Assembly: GCA_003249225.1 (NCBI GenBank) | Contig: QKJQ01000035.1 | Location: 1 to 41,368 of the forward strand | Direction of reading: 5' to 3' | Length of the DNA: 41,368 bases | Source of the DNA: Clostridia bacterium | GTDB lineage: Bacteria > Bacillota > Clostridia > Lachnospirales > Lachnospiraceae | Shown here: in pieces, positions 8,149 through 14,652 of the stretch | Position numbering within the stretch: position 1 is the stretch's first letter | Layout of the letters: the number at the start of each line of letters is the position of its first letter | The notes under the pieces: generated by a model | Databases searched by the model: none | The model's input: only the letters and a program-made list of their open reading frames with translations | Told to the model about the DNA's origin: nothing | Program-made: the position numbers and the translations under genes

Positions 8149-9194
8149 TCCTGACTACCTCCTTCCTCCGAAAATGGTGTAATGCCCATTCGTTCAAATT
8201 TCTCAAGGACTGATTTTGGAAGACTCTTCTCTGCCAGTTCTCCATTTAATACCACTGGAAACGTAATATTGCATCCATCCTTTCGATAAAAGAAGCAAAC
8301 CTGATCAATGTATCTTCTGATTTTGCCATCCCCCATCTGCTTCTTACGGATTAAAATACCTACATCAATGAATATGAAAATATCATTCTCCATTCGGTCT
8401 GCATCAGTTCTACTTGCCAGCATATTTAAAATACGATCTGGTATCTTTCTTACATCATCCGTATGAATCGTGGTAAACCCACGAATTCCTGTAGATAAGC
8501 TCTCGAGCAGATATTTTACTTCCACCGAGCGTGCTTCTGATAACATAAGCCACTTTGGATTTTGTCTAAGGCTTGTCTTAATCGCTTTTGTATAGCTGAA
8601 CCCATCCGATACCATCAATTCCACACAATCCTTCTCTGGATTGATTTCTCTGTAATGAAGCTCTGGCGTATCTTCAATGGTAATGACCCTTTCATTGGCA
8701 GGGATATGCTGTGAAAAGAATTTAATTCCTTCTGTCTTTCCCACTCCTGGTTCCCCACAGAACACAAAGTTCATACGTGCTTTCACGCAATTTGTCAAAA
8801 GCTCTAAAATCTCCTTGGTACAATATCCATCTGAAATCATACTTTCTCTTGTCATACGAACGGTCGGAAGGGTCTTTCTGATACAGACCGATCTTCCTGA
8901 AATCGCTGAGGACTCATGGACAATACTAATACGAAGAGTGTCTGTGTCTGCTTCTAAAAGATTTTCCACCTTGTTAAAAGGCTTACTTACGTTATTTGCA
9001 ATATAATGGCTGAACTTTTCGATAAATTCCTTGGTGACGCCATGTTCCTCCACTTTATTTCGTTCATTCGCTGTATTGGTGATCCATAAATCCGTACCAT
9101 TAAAATCAATATCCGTGATTTCATCATCCTCGATATATGACCATAAGGGTCCAAAATGTGCGGGCACCAGCTCCCACTTTGTACTTCGTTCCAT
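8145..9194 (-). CDS. TadA/CpaF-like pilus assembly ATPase
   Basis: 349 residues from ATG 9194 (site AAAGGAG); a TTG at 9209 is in frame but is part of a hairpin and less likely. Motifs: an N-terminal domain with DIDFNGTDLWIT, Walker A GEPGVGKT, an Asp box IEDTPEL, a Walker B-like stretch WLMLSEARS and a His box GFTTIHTDD. These are the marks of type II/IV secretion ATPases of the CpaF/TadA (VirB11-like) group. It is a cytoplasmic hexameric motor for pilin assembly. It overlaps the platform gene by four bases. CpaF members are usually somewhat longer (about 400-450 residues), so the N-terminal domain here is short. Confidence 0.88.
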   Translation of the reverse strand: MERSTKWELVPAHFGPLWSYIEDDEITDIDFNGTDLWITNTANERNKVEEHGVTKEFIEKFSHYIANNVSKPFNKVENLLEADTDTLRISIVHESSAISGRSVCIRKTLPTVRMTRESMISDGYCTKEILELLTNCVKARMNFVFCGEPGVGKTEGIKFFSQHIPANERVITIEDTPELHYREINPEKDCVELMVSDGFSYTKAIKTSLRQNPKWLMLSEARSVEVKYLLESLSTGIRGFTTIHTDDVRKIPDRILNMLASRTDADRMENDIFIFIDVGILIRKKQMGDGKIRRYIDQVCFFYRKDGCNITFPVVLNGELAEKSLPKSVLEKFERMGITPFSEEGGSQD

Positions 9195-9207
9195 ATAACT
9201 CCTTTCC

Positions 9208-9233
9208 AAGAGGGGAGACTGTCCCCTCTTTTT
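9208..9233 (-). promoter_or_regulatory. Stem-loop between pilin and ATPase genes
   Basis: A 9-bp perfect stem (AAGAGGGGA at 9208-9216 with TCCCCTCTT at 9222-9230, 5-base loop) sits between the second pilin stop and the ATPase start. On the transcribed minus strand no U-run follows it, so it is unlikely to terminate the operon. It is more likely to protect the pilin mRNA 3' end and set a higher pilin level. On the plus strand it would look like a terminator (TTTTT to 9233). Confidence 0.55.
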
Positions 9234-9263
9234 GTAATTCTGTCCTAAACTGTTTCTCTGCCA

Positions 9264-9434
9264 TTAGCCTGTAATGGTTCCAGCCGCTCTGTTAAAGAAG
9301 CTGTCGATCAGGTTCTTAAAGGAATTTGCTACGACACCATCTGTTGCCAAAAGCATTACAATAATTGCTACCAATGCGCTGATTGCTACTGCTGCAATAA
9401 TTACTGATCCATACTGTTCAAAAATCTCTTTCAT
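9264..9434 (-). CDS. Flp/pilin-like small membrane protein, copy 2
   Basis: 56 residues: MKEIFEQYGSVIIAAVAISA, a long hydrophobic helix to about residue 30, then an amphipathic tail (NSFKNLIDSFFNRAAG) ending TITG. The size and the N-terminal hydrophobic helix with a short hydrophilic tail fit Flp/Tad major pilins, although the usual cleavage motif (Gly followed by Glu at +5) is not present. The product is identical to that of the gene at 9492-9662, yet the DNA differs at about 14 positions, all silent. GAGGT lies upstream of ATG. Being next to TadA and duplicated supports a major-subunit role. Confidence 0.75.
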   Translation of the reverse strand: MKEIFEQYGSVIIAAVAISALVAIIVMLLATDGVVANSFKNLIDSFFNRAAGTITG

Positions 9435-9491
9435 TCGATTTACCTCATTCTTTCTTATAATTGTTGTTATTGGTTTCTTTACTACAATTCA

Positions 9492-9662
9492 TTAGCCCGT
9501 GATGGTTCCAGCTGCTCTGTTGAAAAAGCTGTCAATTAGGTTCTTGAAAGAATTTGCTACTACTCCATCTGTTGCCAAAAGCATTACGATAATTGCTACC
9601 AATGCACTGATTGCTACCGCTGCAATAATTACTGATCCATACTGTTCAAAAATCTCTTTCAT
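9492..9662 (-). CDS. Flp/pilin-like small membrane protein, copy 1
   Basis: 56 residues, identical to the neighbouring copy. The start ATG 9662 is chosen over an upstream in-frame TTG at 9728, because GAGGT sits 7 bases before the ATG, the same leader bases precede the second copy, and the TTG lies inside a terminator-like hairpin. It is the first gene after a structured leader and therefore the entry gene of the pilus half of the operon. It could be the main fibre subunit; a prepilin peptidase is not seen in the window. Confidence 0.75.
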   Translation of the reverse strand: MKEIFEQYGSVIIAAVAISALVAIIVMLLATDGVVANSFKNLIDSFFNRAAGTITG

Positions 9663-9707
9663 TTGATTTACCTCATTCTTTCTTATAATAAGTTGTTTTA
9701 TGGCATT

Positions 9708-9734
9708 AAAAAAACAGCTCTCTTTCAAGCTGTT
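9708..9734 (-). terminator. Terminator/attenuator hairpin before the pilin genes
   Basis: On the minus strand AACAGCT, an 8-base loop and AGCTGTT are followed by a U-run (7 A on the plus strand at 9708-9714). It stands about 46 bases before the first pilin start and after the segregation genes, so it would stop or gate read-through into the pilus genes. Confidence 0.65.
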
Positions 9735-9887
9735 CGTTCCTATCCTCCTGCTAGTGGATAGGCTTTGGTTGTTCTCCGTAAATACCTATCCACTATGCAA
9801 TTGGAATTCATATGAATTTATTCGGTCATACGGAGACAAGTATTGGTTTGTCCCGTATAAAATGCATGCTACTCCTTTCTTTTTCTG
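9735..9887 (-). promoter_or_regulatory. Structured leader with mutually exclusive stems
   Basis: Read on the minus strand: a hairpin from 9857-9848 with 9839-9829 (10 pairs, one bulge), a small palindrome ATTCATATGAAT (9806-9817), then a perfect 10-bp inverted repeat AGTGGATAGG/CCTATCCACT (9794-9785 with 9762-9753). A third segment (GGATAGG, 9745-9739) can pair with the same CCTATCC, so the second arm has two possible partners just before the terminator hairpin. A 13-codon reading frame with an AAGGAG site (9867-9826) overlaps the first hairpin. This is the layout of an attenuator or riboswitch; I do not recognise a known class. Confidence 0.55.
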
Positions 9888-9959
9888 CTATACTCTGACT
9901 TTGAAGAAATACTTCATAAGACGGCGATTCGCTCGGTATGTCTTAAATCCTGCTATCAT
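9888..9959 (-). CDS. Small basic peptide in pilus operon (23 aa)
   Basis: A 23-codon frame, MIAGFKTYRANRRLMKYFF then KVRV, with an unusually strong ribosome site (GGGGAGGTG, 7 bases before ATG 9959). It lies 16 bases after the stop of the 57-residue membrane protein. The product is strongly basic (about 8 Lys/Arg). It may be a real small protein or a leader peptide for the structured RNA that follows. No family recognised. Confidence 0.45.
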   Translation of the reverse strand: MIAGFKTYRANRRLMKYFFKVRV

Positions 9960-9975
9960 GTTAGTCACCTCCCCT

Positions 9976-10149
9976 CTATGGAGTTCCCACTCTCACAAAA
10001 ACCAAGAAAATTCTTGCAACAAGACCAAACAGAAGTAATGTAACCTTTGCCAGTTCTAGGCACAGTCTAAGTGCCCCTAATATAATCATTGCTATCCATT
10101 TTAATATTGTGAGCAGCACTGCTCCTATTCCTGTAAAGATTCTCTTCAT
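9976..10149 (-). CDS. Small membrane protein downstream of parR-like gene
   Basis: 57 residues from ATG 10149 (AAGGAG upstream; a longer in-frame start is inside the previous gene and less likely). Nearly the whole chain is hydrophobic, with two probable membrane helices (about 7-27 and 31-52) and a few Lys/Arg at the start and end. The start is 2 bases from the stop of the ribbon-helix-helix gene, so it belongs to the same transcript. Function unknown; it could tether the segregation or pilus complex to the membrane. Confidence 0.6.
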   Translation of the reverse strand: MKRIFTGIGAVLLTILKWIAMIILGALRLCLELAKVTLLLFGLVARIFLVFVRVGTP

Positions 10150-10151
10150 AT

Positions 10152-10586
10152 CTAATCTTCTCCTTCCCCATAATTCATGCACTTTAGTGCATAATCTGAA
10201 ATAACCTCATCGTCCTGCTGTAGTGGAACACTTGATATTATATTGTTATTGGCTTCTTGATTTACATTCTTTGCACCTGCGATTACGCCACCTAGCAGAC
10301 GAATAACCTCTCTTCTTGCTTCTGTCATCGCATTTTGTATCATTTCCTTCTTAATAACTTCTAACTCATCCTGCGTAACAAAATGTATCTCTTCATCTTC
10401 CTTACGTTCCATGAAGCTCTCATCCCCATAATGTTCGATAAAAAATACTGCTGCATCAATCAAGAACTGATTCCTTGACTTATAAATTTTCGGATTGAGA
10501 TTTTTTAACACATTGTTTATTTTCACGTGCGTTGGATTATTCATATTAAGTCGAAACGTATTTGTAATAAGATTGTCTTTTGCCAT
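10152..10586 (-). CDS. ParR-like ribbon-helix-helix DNA-binding protein
   Basis: 144 residues. The first 55 read as a ribbon-helix-helix: a strand TFRLNMNNPTHVKI, then helix-turn-helix NNVLKNLNPKIYKSRNQFLIDAAVFFIEHYG. The rest is charged and helical, with an acidic tail (QQDDEVISDY, GEGED). In type II plasmid partition systems ParR is such a protein: it binds centromere repeats and couples them to ParM filaments through its C-terminus. It lies 11 bases downstream of the ParM-like gene, as parR does on plasmids. No repeat centromere is obvious next to it. The call rests on fold pattern and position. Confidence 0.7.
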   Translation of the reverse strand: MAKDNLITNTFRLNMNNPTHVKINNVLKNLNPKIYKSRNQFLIDAAVFFIEHYGDESFMERKEDEEIHFVTQDELEVIKKEMIQNAMTEARREVIRLLGGVIAGAKNVNQEANNNIISSVPLQQDDEVISDYALKCMNYGEGED

Positions 10587-10597
10587 CTTCTCATCCC

Positions 10598-11518
10598 TTA
10601 TGCCTTTTTCATGATATTTCTCATTGCCATTGTTGCCAGATATTCATATCCCTTAGCATTTGCTTTCACATCTAGAATGTAAGAAATATTTTTTTGATTA
10701 TAGCTACCAAAGTTTTTCATAACCACTGCACCGCCACCTACAAACACAATTGGTGTTGTTGCAAGATTATAGCCATATTCTCTGATGGAGTTGTAAACTC
10801 TTTCCACAAAGCTCGTGATCTCGTCTCTAATAATCTTCTGGTAACGTTCATCAATATCAATCGTACCGTATCTCATAAACTGCTGGATTTCAGCTTCATC
10901 TACTTCTCCATTCAATTGTCTCACACACTGCTCATTGATAGAACGGATACAGGTAATAAGACCTTTGGGGAGGGTCGCACAATGTGATTCATCTGGAGCT
11001 CTGTCTATGACAGGCATAATATCAATTGTCCAACTTCCGATATCAACTACCAAAGTTTTCTTTGCAAAAGATGGAAGTCTATCAGCTACTGCTGCATAAC
11101 ACTGTGGAAATACCACCACATTATCAATCACAATATGATAACTAACCTGCTCAAATATAAATGTGACATCCTTCTCTTCCATCAGATAGTTGATAAATGG
11201 TTTTTTCTCGACTCCAAATCGGGTAAGTGGTAACCCTACTGCAAGAAATACTTTTGATTCTTTAAGTCCTCTTCTTTTTAGTTCTTTGGCTATTGCTGCA
11301 TAAGTCAATAATTTAAAGCTGTCATCCTCCGTCTTTGTATCTTTCACTTCCTGCCTGTTGGTTCCTACCCTATAATACTTGCCTTTGTATTCCAAGGTAT
11401 CTTTATAGAGAGCTGGAATTGTTGTTATCTCCTTAATGCCTGTAACAAAAACTTCCGATACACTTTTCATCATCGACCAACCATGATCGATTCCTATTAC
11501 TTCAATTCTTGTATCCAT
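10598..11518 (-). CDS. ParM/StbA-like plasmid segregation actin
   Basis: 306 residues from ATG 11518 (TAGGAGG, 9 bases away; upstream in-frame starts lack a site). Actin-fold motifs are present in order: phosphate-1 loop IGIDHGWSMMKS (about residues 8-19), phosphate-2 loop VVDIGSWTIDI (about 155) and adenosine motif VFVGGGA (about 270). ParM/Alp/StbA proteins polymerise with ATP and push plasmids apart. It is between a ParB-like gene (23 bases upstream) and a ParR-like gene. Presence of a plasmid-type segregation actin in an otherwise chromosomal region suggests an element that is, or was, autonomous. Confidence 0.85.
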   Translation of the reverse strand: MDTRIEVIGIDHGWSMMKSVSEVFVTGIKEITTIPALYKDTLEYKGKYYRVGTNRQEVKDTKTEDDSFKLLTYAAIAKELKRRGLKESKVFLAVGLPLTRFGVEKKPFINYLMEEKDVTFIFEQVSYHIVIDNVVVFPQCYAAVADRLPSFAKKTLVVDIGSWTIDIMPVIDRAPDESHCATLPKGLITCIRSINEQCVRQLNGEVDEAEIQQFMRYGTIDIDERYQKIIRDEITSFVERVYNSIREYGYNLATTPIVFVGGGAVVMKNFGSYNQKNISYILDVKANAKGYEYLATMAMRNIMKKA

Positions 11519-11541
11519 CTTCTTTATCCTCCTAAATTTTA

Positions 11542-12609
11542 TCATCTTGAGCCTTTCTTTAACGACTGTGCGGTGTGCCAATCTTTCACAAGTTTTTCAA
11601 TCAGTTCCACTTTCTGATGTTCTGTAAAATCAGCTGGAAAGTACTTATTTAATTTCTCTGATTGAATCTTAATCTGTTCCCTCTGGTTCGGTTTTTCTTC
11701 TCCTAAGATATTGTACATTTCATCCATATCCAGCTCTCCCTTCTGACTCATCCGTTTCAAACGATTCGCCTGTGACAATGATGGTGTGCATTGCTCTAAA
11801 TCCATCACCGCATGTAATTCATATTGTTCCTCTTCCTTAAGAAAAGAAAGTTCAACTGCTATTGTGAAAGCGATTTTACCTTCATCTACCATATCTAAGA
11901 TTTTGGGGATGAGATAGGTAAGACGAATGTAACGCTCAACCTGTTTCTGACTTTCTCCTAATTGTATTGCCAATTCCTTATTAGAATTAATTCGCTCTGG
12001 TCGTATAATGTTTTGCATCCCCCATTCCCCATTCTCATTTGTAAAAGGCTCAATCTTACTTGTTTCTAACGTTGGGTTCTTGAAATCTAGGCTCATATCA
12101 TGCTGATTGGATATAGTATCCAGTCCGTTGGCTAACTTTTCGCCAACTTGGCGAAAAGTTAAATCATTTCTCTTTCCCTGCTGCTTCATTGCCTCCAATT
12201 TCATTCGATATGCAAATGCTTTCTCACTTGGCTTAATGTTCTCTCTCTGCAAGTTACTATCAACCATGGCTATGACCGCTTGGCAATTATCAAGATCACG
12301 AATAATAACAGGTACTTCAGTAACTCCTGCCCACTCGCAAGCCGCTTTTCTTCTATGACCAGAAATCAACTCATAGCCTTCTCCATTTGGATTCGGTCTA
12401 GCTAGTAGTGGAACAAGCACTCCATCCTTTTCTATACTCTGCATTAATTCAAATAACTCAGTATTCGTCTCTACCTTAAATGGATGATCTTTGAAATTTA
12501 CTAGCTGATTTAGCCTTAAATTCTTGATTTCATCCACCTGTGTATTCGTTTTGCCTTCTGTCACAACCTCTTCTTGCGAAGAATAATACTCCTGTATTTT
12601 TGCATCCAT
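11542..12609 (-). CDS. ParB/Spo0J-family partition protein
   Basis: 355 residues from ATG 12609; a GTG at 12621 directly after AAAGGAT is another possible start. The ParB/Srx N-terminal domain is clear (LVNFKDHPFKVETNTELFELM... then GYELISGHRRKAACEWAG with the GHRR box and NLQRENIKPSEKAFAYRMKLEAM). A helix-turn-helix follows (KELAIQLGESQKQVERYIRLTYLIPKILDMVDEGKIAF). Between them is an insert of about 50 residues (about 150-200) unlike the usual family. No ParA gene is present. ParB proteins bind palindromic parS sites; a 29-base palindrome lies inside this gene. First gene of the island operon. Confidence 0.85.
   Translation of the reverse strand: MDAKIQEYYSSQEEVVTEGKTNTQVDEIKNLRLNQLVNFKDHPFKVETNTELFELMQSIEKDGVLVPLLARPNPNGEGYELISGHRRKAACEWAGVTEVPVIIRDLDNCQAVIAMVDSNLQRENIKPSEKAFAYRMKLEAMKQQGKRNDLTFRQVGEKLANGLDTISNQHDMSLDFKNPTLETSKIEPFTNENGEWGMQNIIRPERINSNKELAIQLGESQKQVERYIRLTYLIPKILDMVDEGKIAFTIAVELSFLKEEEQYELHAVMDLEQCTPSLSQANRLKRMSQKGELDMDEMYNILGEEKPNQREQIKIQSEKLNKYFPADFTEHQKVELIEKLVKDWHTAQSLKKGSR
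12133..12161. repeat. Near-perfect 29-base palindrome inside parB (candidate parS)
   Basis: The arms TAACTTTTCGCCAA (12133-12146) and its exact complement (12148-12161) flank one central base. It encodes part of the linker after the ParB N-terminal domain. Coding need alone would not keep 14 paired positions. In Bacillus a ParB site (parS) also lies within the parB gene. Confidence 0.6.
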
Positions 12610-12649
12610 ATCCAGAACCACATCCTTTCTAACATAAATTTCTGAAAAT

Positions 12650-12697
12650 AAAAAGAGACCGCCCATTCTCAATTTAGCTTGAAAATGAACGGTCTCA
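12650..12697 (-). terminator. Terminator between rlmD and the island
   Basis: On the minus strand GAGACCG (12696-12690) pairs with CGGTCTC (12661-12655), extended inside by CATTTTC/GAGAATG with a wobble pair, and is followed by TTTTTATTTT. It ends rlmD transcription just before the ParB gene and shows that the island has its own promoter close by or depends on read-through. Confidence 0.75.
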
Positions 12698-12885
12698 CGA
12701 CATGTTCTTATTTAGTTGAATAATGAAAAAATAGTAAAAATGTTAACCTTACTTAGATGTGTTCCCGGACACCATATCAAGAACCACTGACACGTTCACA
12801 CCGTCAGAAATTGCTTTTTTCTTCCCTTTTCGGTCACTTTGTGAAAACTGAAAAAACCTCTCAAAGTGCCTAAAATCAAGGATTC
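12698..12885 (-). other. rlmD-island junction, no confident gene
   Basis: About 190 bases between the rlmD stop and its terminator. A translated stretch ending KKAISDGVNVSVVLDMVSGNTSK can be read on the minus strand but in a frame overlapping the rlmD end and without its own start. It may be the worn 3' end of an inserted gene. No integrase or clear attachment repeat is visible. Confidence 0.4.
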
Positions 12886-14271
12886 TTAGATATTTTTCCG
12901 ATGTAGTAGTATCACACTCTCCACATGCACCGTCTGCGGGAACATATCCACGCACCCGGCTTTCACGACTTCATACCCTCTCTCCTGCAGTGTCACCAGA
13001 TCTCTTGCCAGAGAAGTCGGCTTACAGGATATATACACTAGCCGTTCAACACCGTAATCAATGATCTTATCAAGAGCTTTTGGGTTTATTCCGTCTCTTG
13101 GAGGGTCAAGGAGAATGAGATCCGGTTTTTCTTCCACCGCATCCAGGACTTTTAAGACATCCCCAGCGATGAACTCACAATTTTTCAGGTTGTTTCTTGA
13201 AGCATTTTCTTTTGCTGCTTCTACTGCCTCTTCCACGATTTCAACTCCGATGACCTTTTTGGCTACGGCAGCCATCAGCTGTGCGATTGTACCGGTTCCG
13301 CTGTATAGGTCAAAAAGCACCTTGTCTTTCGTGTCTCCAATATATTCCCTTGCTTTGCCATACAATACTTCCGCGCCCAGAGAGTTGGTCTGAAAGAAGG
13401 AAAATGTCGTGATTTTGAAGGAAAGTCCCAGCACATCCTCATAGATTGCATCTCTTCCATAAAGGATTTTCGTCTCATCACTCCGTACCATATCCGCTAG
13501 CCCATCATTTACCGAATGCAGAATACCGGTTATTGTTCCGGACAAGGATAATCCCAGTAAACTTTGCTGCAGTTCTATTAAAAATGCATCCATTCCATTC
13601 TTCACTTCCTCATACTGCGAGGTCGTTACAAGATGAACCAGGATTTCTTTCTGCTTCTTAGTCCTTCTGATTACAAGGTGACGCAATAATCCCTTCTGTG
13701 TCATCTTATGATAATAAGAAAGTTCAAGTCTGCTGCAAAGTTCCAGGACAGTCGTCACAATAACGTTGAAATCATCCTCCACGATCTTACAGTCATCGGT
13801 TGTCAGAATATCGTAAAAGCTCCCCTTCTTATGAAGCCCCAGCGTCATTGGTCCGTCTTTTTTCTCATCTCCAAAAGAATACTCCATCTTGTTCCGATAT
13901 CCAAAACTCTCTGGACTTCCAAGCGCCGCTTCCCAAATGTAGGGTGTCTTTATCACTTCATCAAGGAGTTTCTTGACCTGATATTCTTTCAATTTCAATT
14001 GTTCTTCGTAGGGAAGTGTCTGATAAGTGCAGCCTCCACACTCACCAAAGAGCGCGCAAGCCGGTTCTTTCGATTCCAGCGGTGAAGCCTCAAGCACTTC
14101 CTGCAGCATTCCCTCTGCTTTTCCACCTTTTTTACGTTTAACAACACACTGAACCCTCTGACCCGGAAGACACCCCTTTACTCGGATATCCCCTTCTTCT
14201 GTATGTACAACTCCCTTGTTCGGGAATTCAACTCGTTCTACAATACCACTGTATACTTCACCTTTTTTCAT
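12886..14271 (-). CDS. rlmD: 23S rRNA (uracil-5-)-methyltransferase RlmD/RumA
   Basis: 461 residues, the usual length. A TRAM domain (about 1-55) is followed by the iron-sulfur cysteines Cys72, Cys78, Cys81 (ACALFGECGGCTYQ) with a later Cys in the DDCKIV stretch, then the SAM domain (LFDLYSGTGTIAQLMA), LILLDPPRDG and the nucleophile motif ISCKPTSLARDL. It makes 5-methyluridine in 23S rRNA (position 1939 in E. coli numbering for RlmD; RlmCD-type paralogues modify two sites, so exact target is uncertain). The C-terminus (HVESVILL) is the segment where integrative elements of streptococci and clostridia insert. ATG 14271 has a weak ribosome site. Confidence 0.93.
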   Translation of the reverse strand: MKKGEVYSGIVERVEFPNKGVVHTEEGDIRVKGCLPGQRVQCVVKRKKGGKAEGMLQEVLEASPLESKEPACALFGECGGCTYQTLPYEEQLKLKEYQVKKLLDEVIKTPYIWEAALGSPESFGYRNKMEYSFGDEKKDGPMTLGLHKKGSFYDILTTDDCKIVEDDFNVIVTTVLELCSRLELSYYHKMTQKGLLRHLVIRRTKKQKEILVHLVTTSQYEEVKNGMDAFLIELQQSLLGLSLSGTITGILHSVNDGLADMVRSDETKILYGRDAIYEDVLGLSFKITTFSFFQTNSLGAEVLYGKAREYIGDTKDKVLFDLYSGTGTIAQLMAAVAKKVIGVEIVEEAVEAAKENASRNNLKNCEFIAGDVLKVLDAVEEKPDLILLDPPRDGINPKALDKIIDYGVERLVYISCKPTSLARDLVTLQERGYEVVKAGCVDMFPQTVHVESVILLHRKNI

Positions 14272-14291
14272 TTATTCTCCATTCCTGCGTG

Positions 14292-14395
14292 GTTGAAGGT
14301 GTTTTTCCTTCAACTTATTTTGAGCGCATCTCAAGTTTGCACGAACATTATCGCGCGAGGCACAAACTTGACAGTCGAAGTTCTTTACTTCGACT
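14292..14395. repeat. Three consecutive perfect hairpins upstream of rlmD
   Basis: Stem 1: GTTGAAGG/CCTTCAAC (14292-14299, 14307-14314). Stem 2: TCAAGTTTG/CAAACTTGA (14331-14339, 14363-14371). Stem 3: AGTCGAAGT/ACTTCGACT (14373-14381, 14387-14395). They fill the space before the rlmD start and would all be in its 5' leader if transcription begins upstream. No known riboswitch recognised. Confidence 0.7.
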
Positions 14396-14652
14396 TTTCC
14401 TCAACTTATCCCTGAATATAGTAGCAAACTTTCCCCACTTTTTCAATGAGTTTTAGAACGTGGTAGTCCAAATGCCTCAGCCTAAAATCATAGCTGAATT
14501 AGAATTATTAGAATAAGATTAATCGTATTGACCTTATGCTTCAACTCAGTTACTATGCAGATGTATAAAACAACACGAGGAACGTTATATATCATTTTTA
14601 TGTATAAATAAAGATAACGTATTCTGTATTACGATTCAGGGAGGGATCAGAT
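14396..14652. other. Divergent intergenic region
   Basis: AT-rich region between rlmD and the DUF4097 gene. It must hold promoters for both directions; none matches consensus well. A spaced repeat ACGTTAT...ATAACGT (about 14582-14620) surrounds the likely start zone of the DUF4097 gene. Nothing else seen. Confidence 0.4.

Larger units (their letters stand above)
9264..9691. repeat. Tandem duplication of the pilin gene and its leader bases
   Basis: Two direct repeat units offset by exactly 228 bases. Each contains the whole 56-codon gene and about 27 bases before it (ATTTACCTCATTCTTTCTTA shared, plus-strand sense). Roughly 14 silent changes separate the coding parts; the flanking 20 bases are unchanged. 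Confidence 0.9.

Noticed and set aside
9492..9728. Longer pilin start at TTG 9728
   Set aside because: It lies inside the terminator hairpin, 14 bases from the AGGAGG, and the second copy has no such extension.
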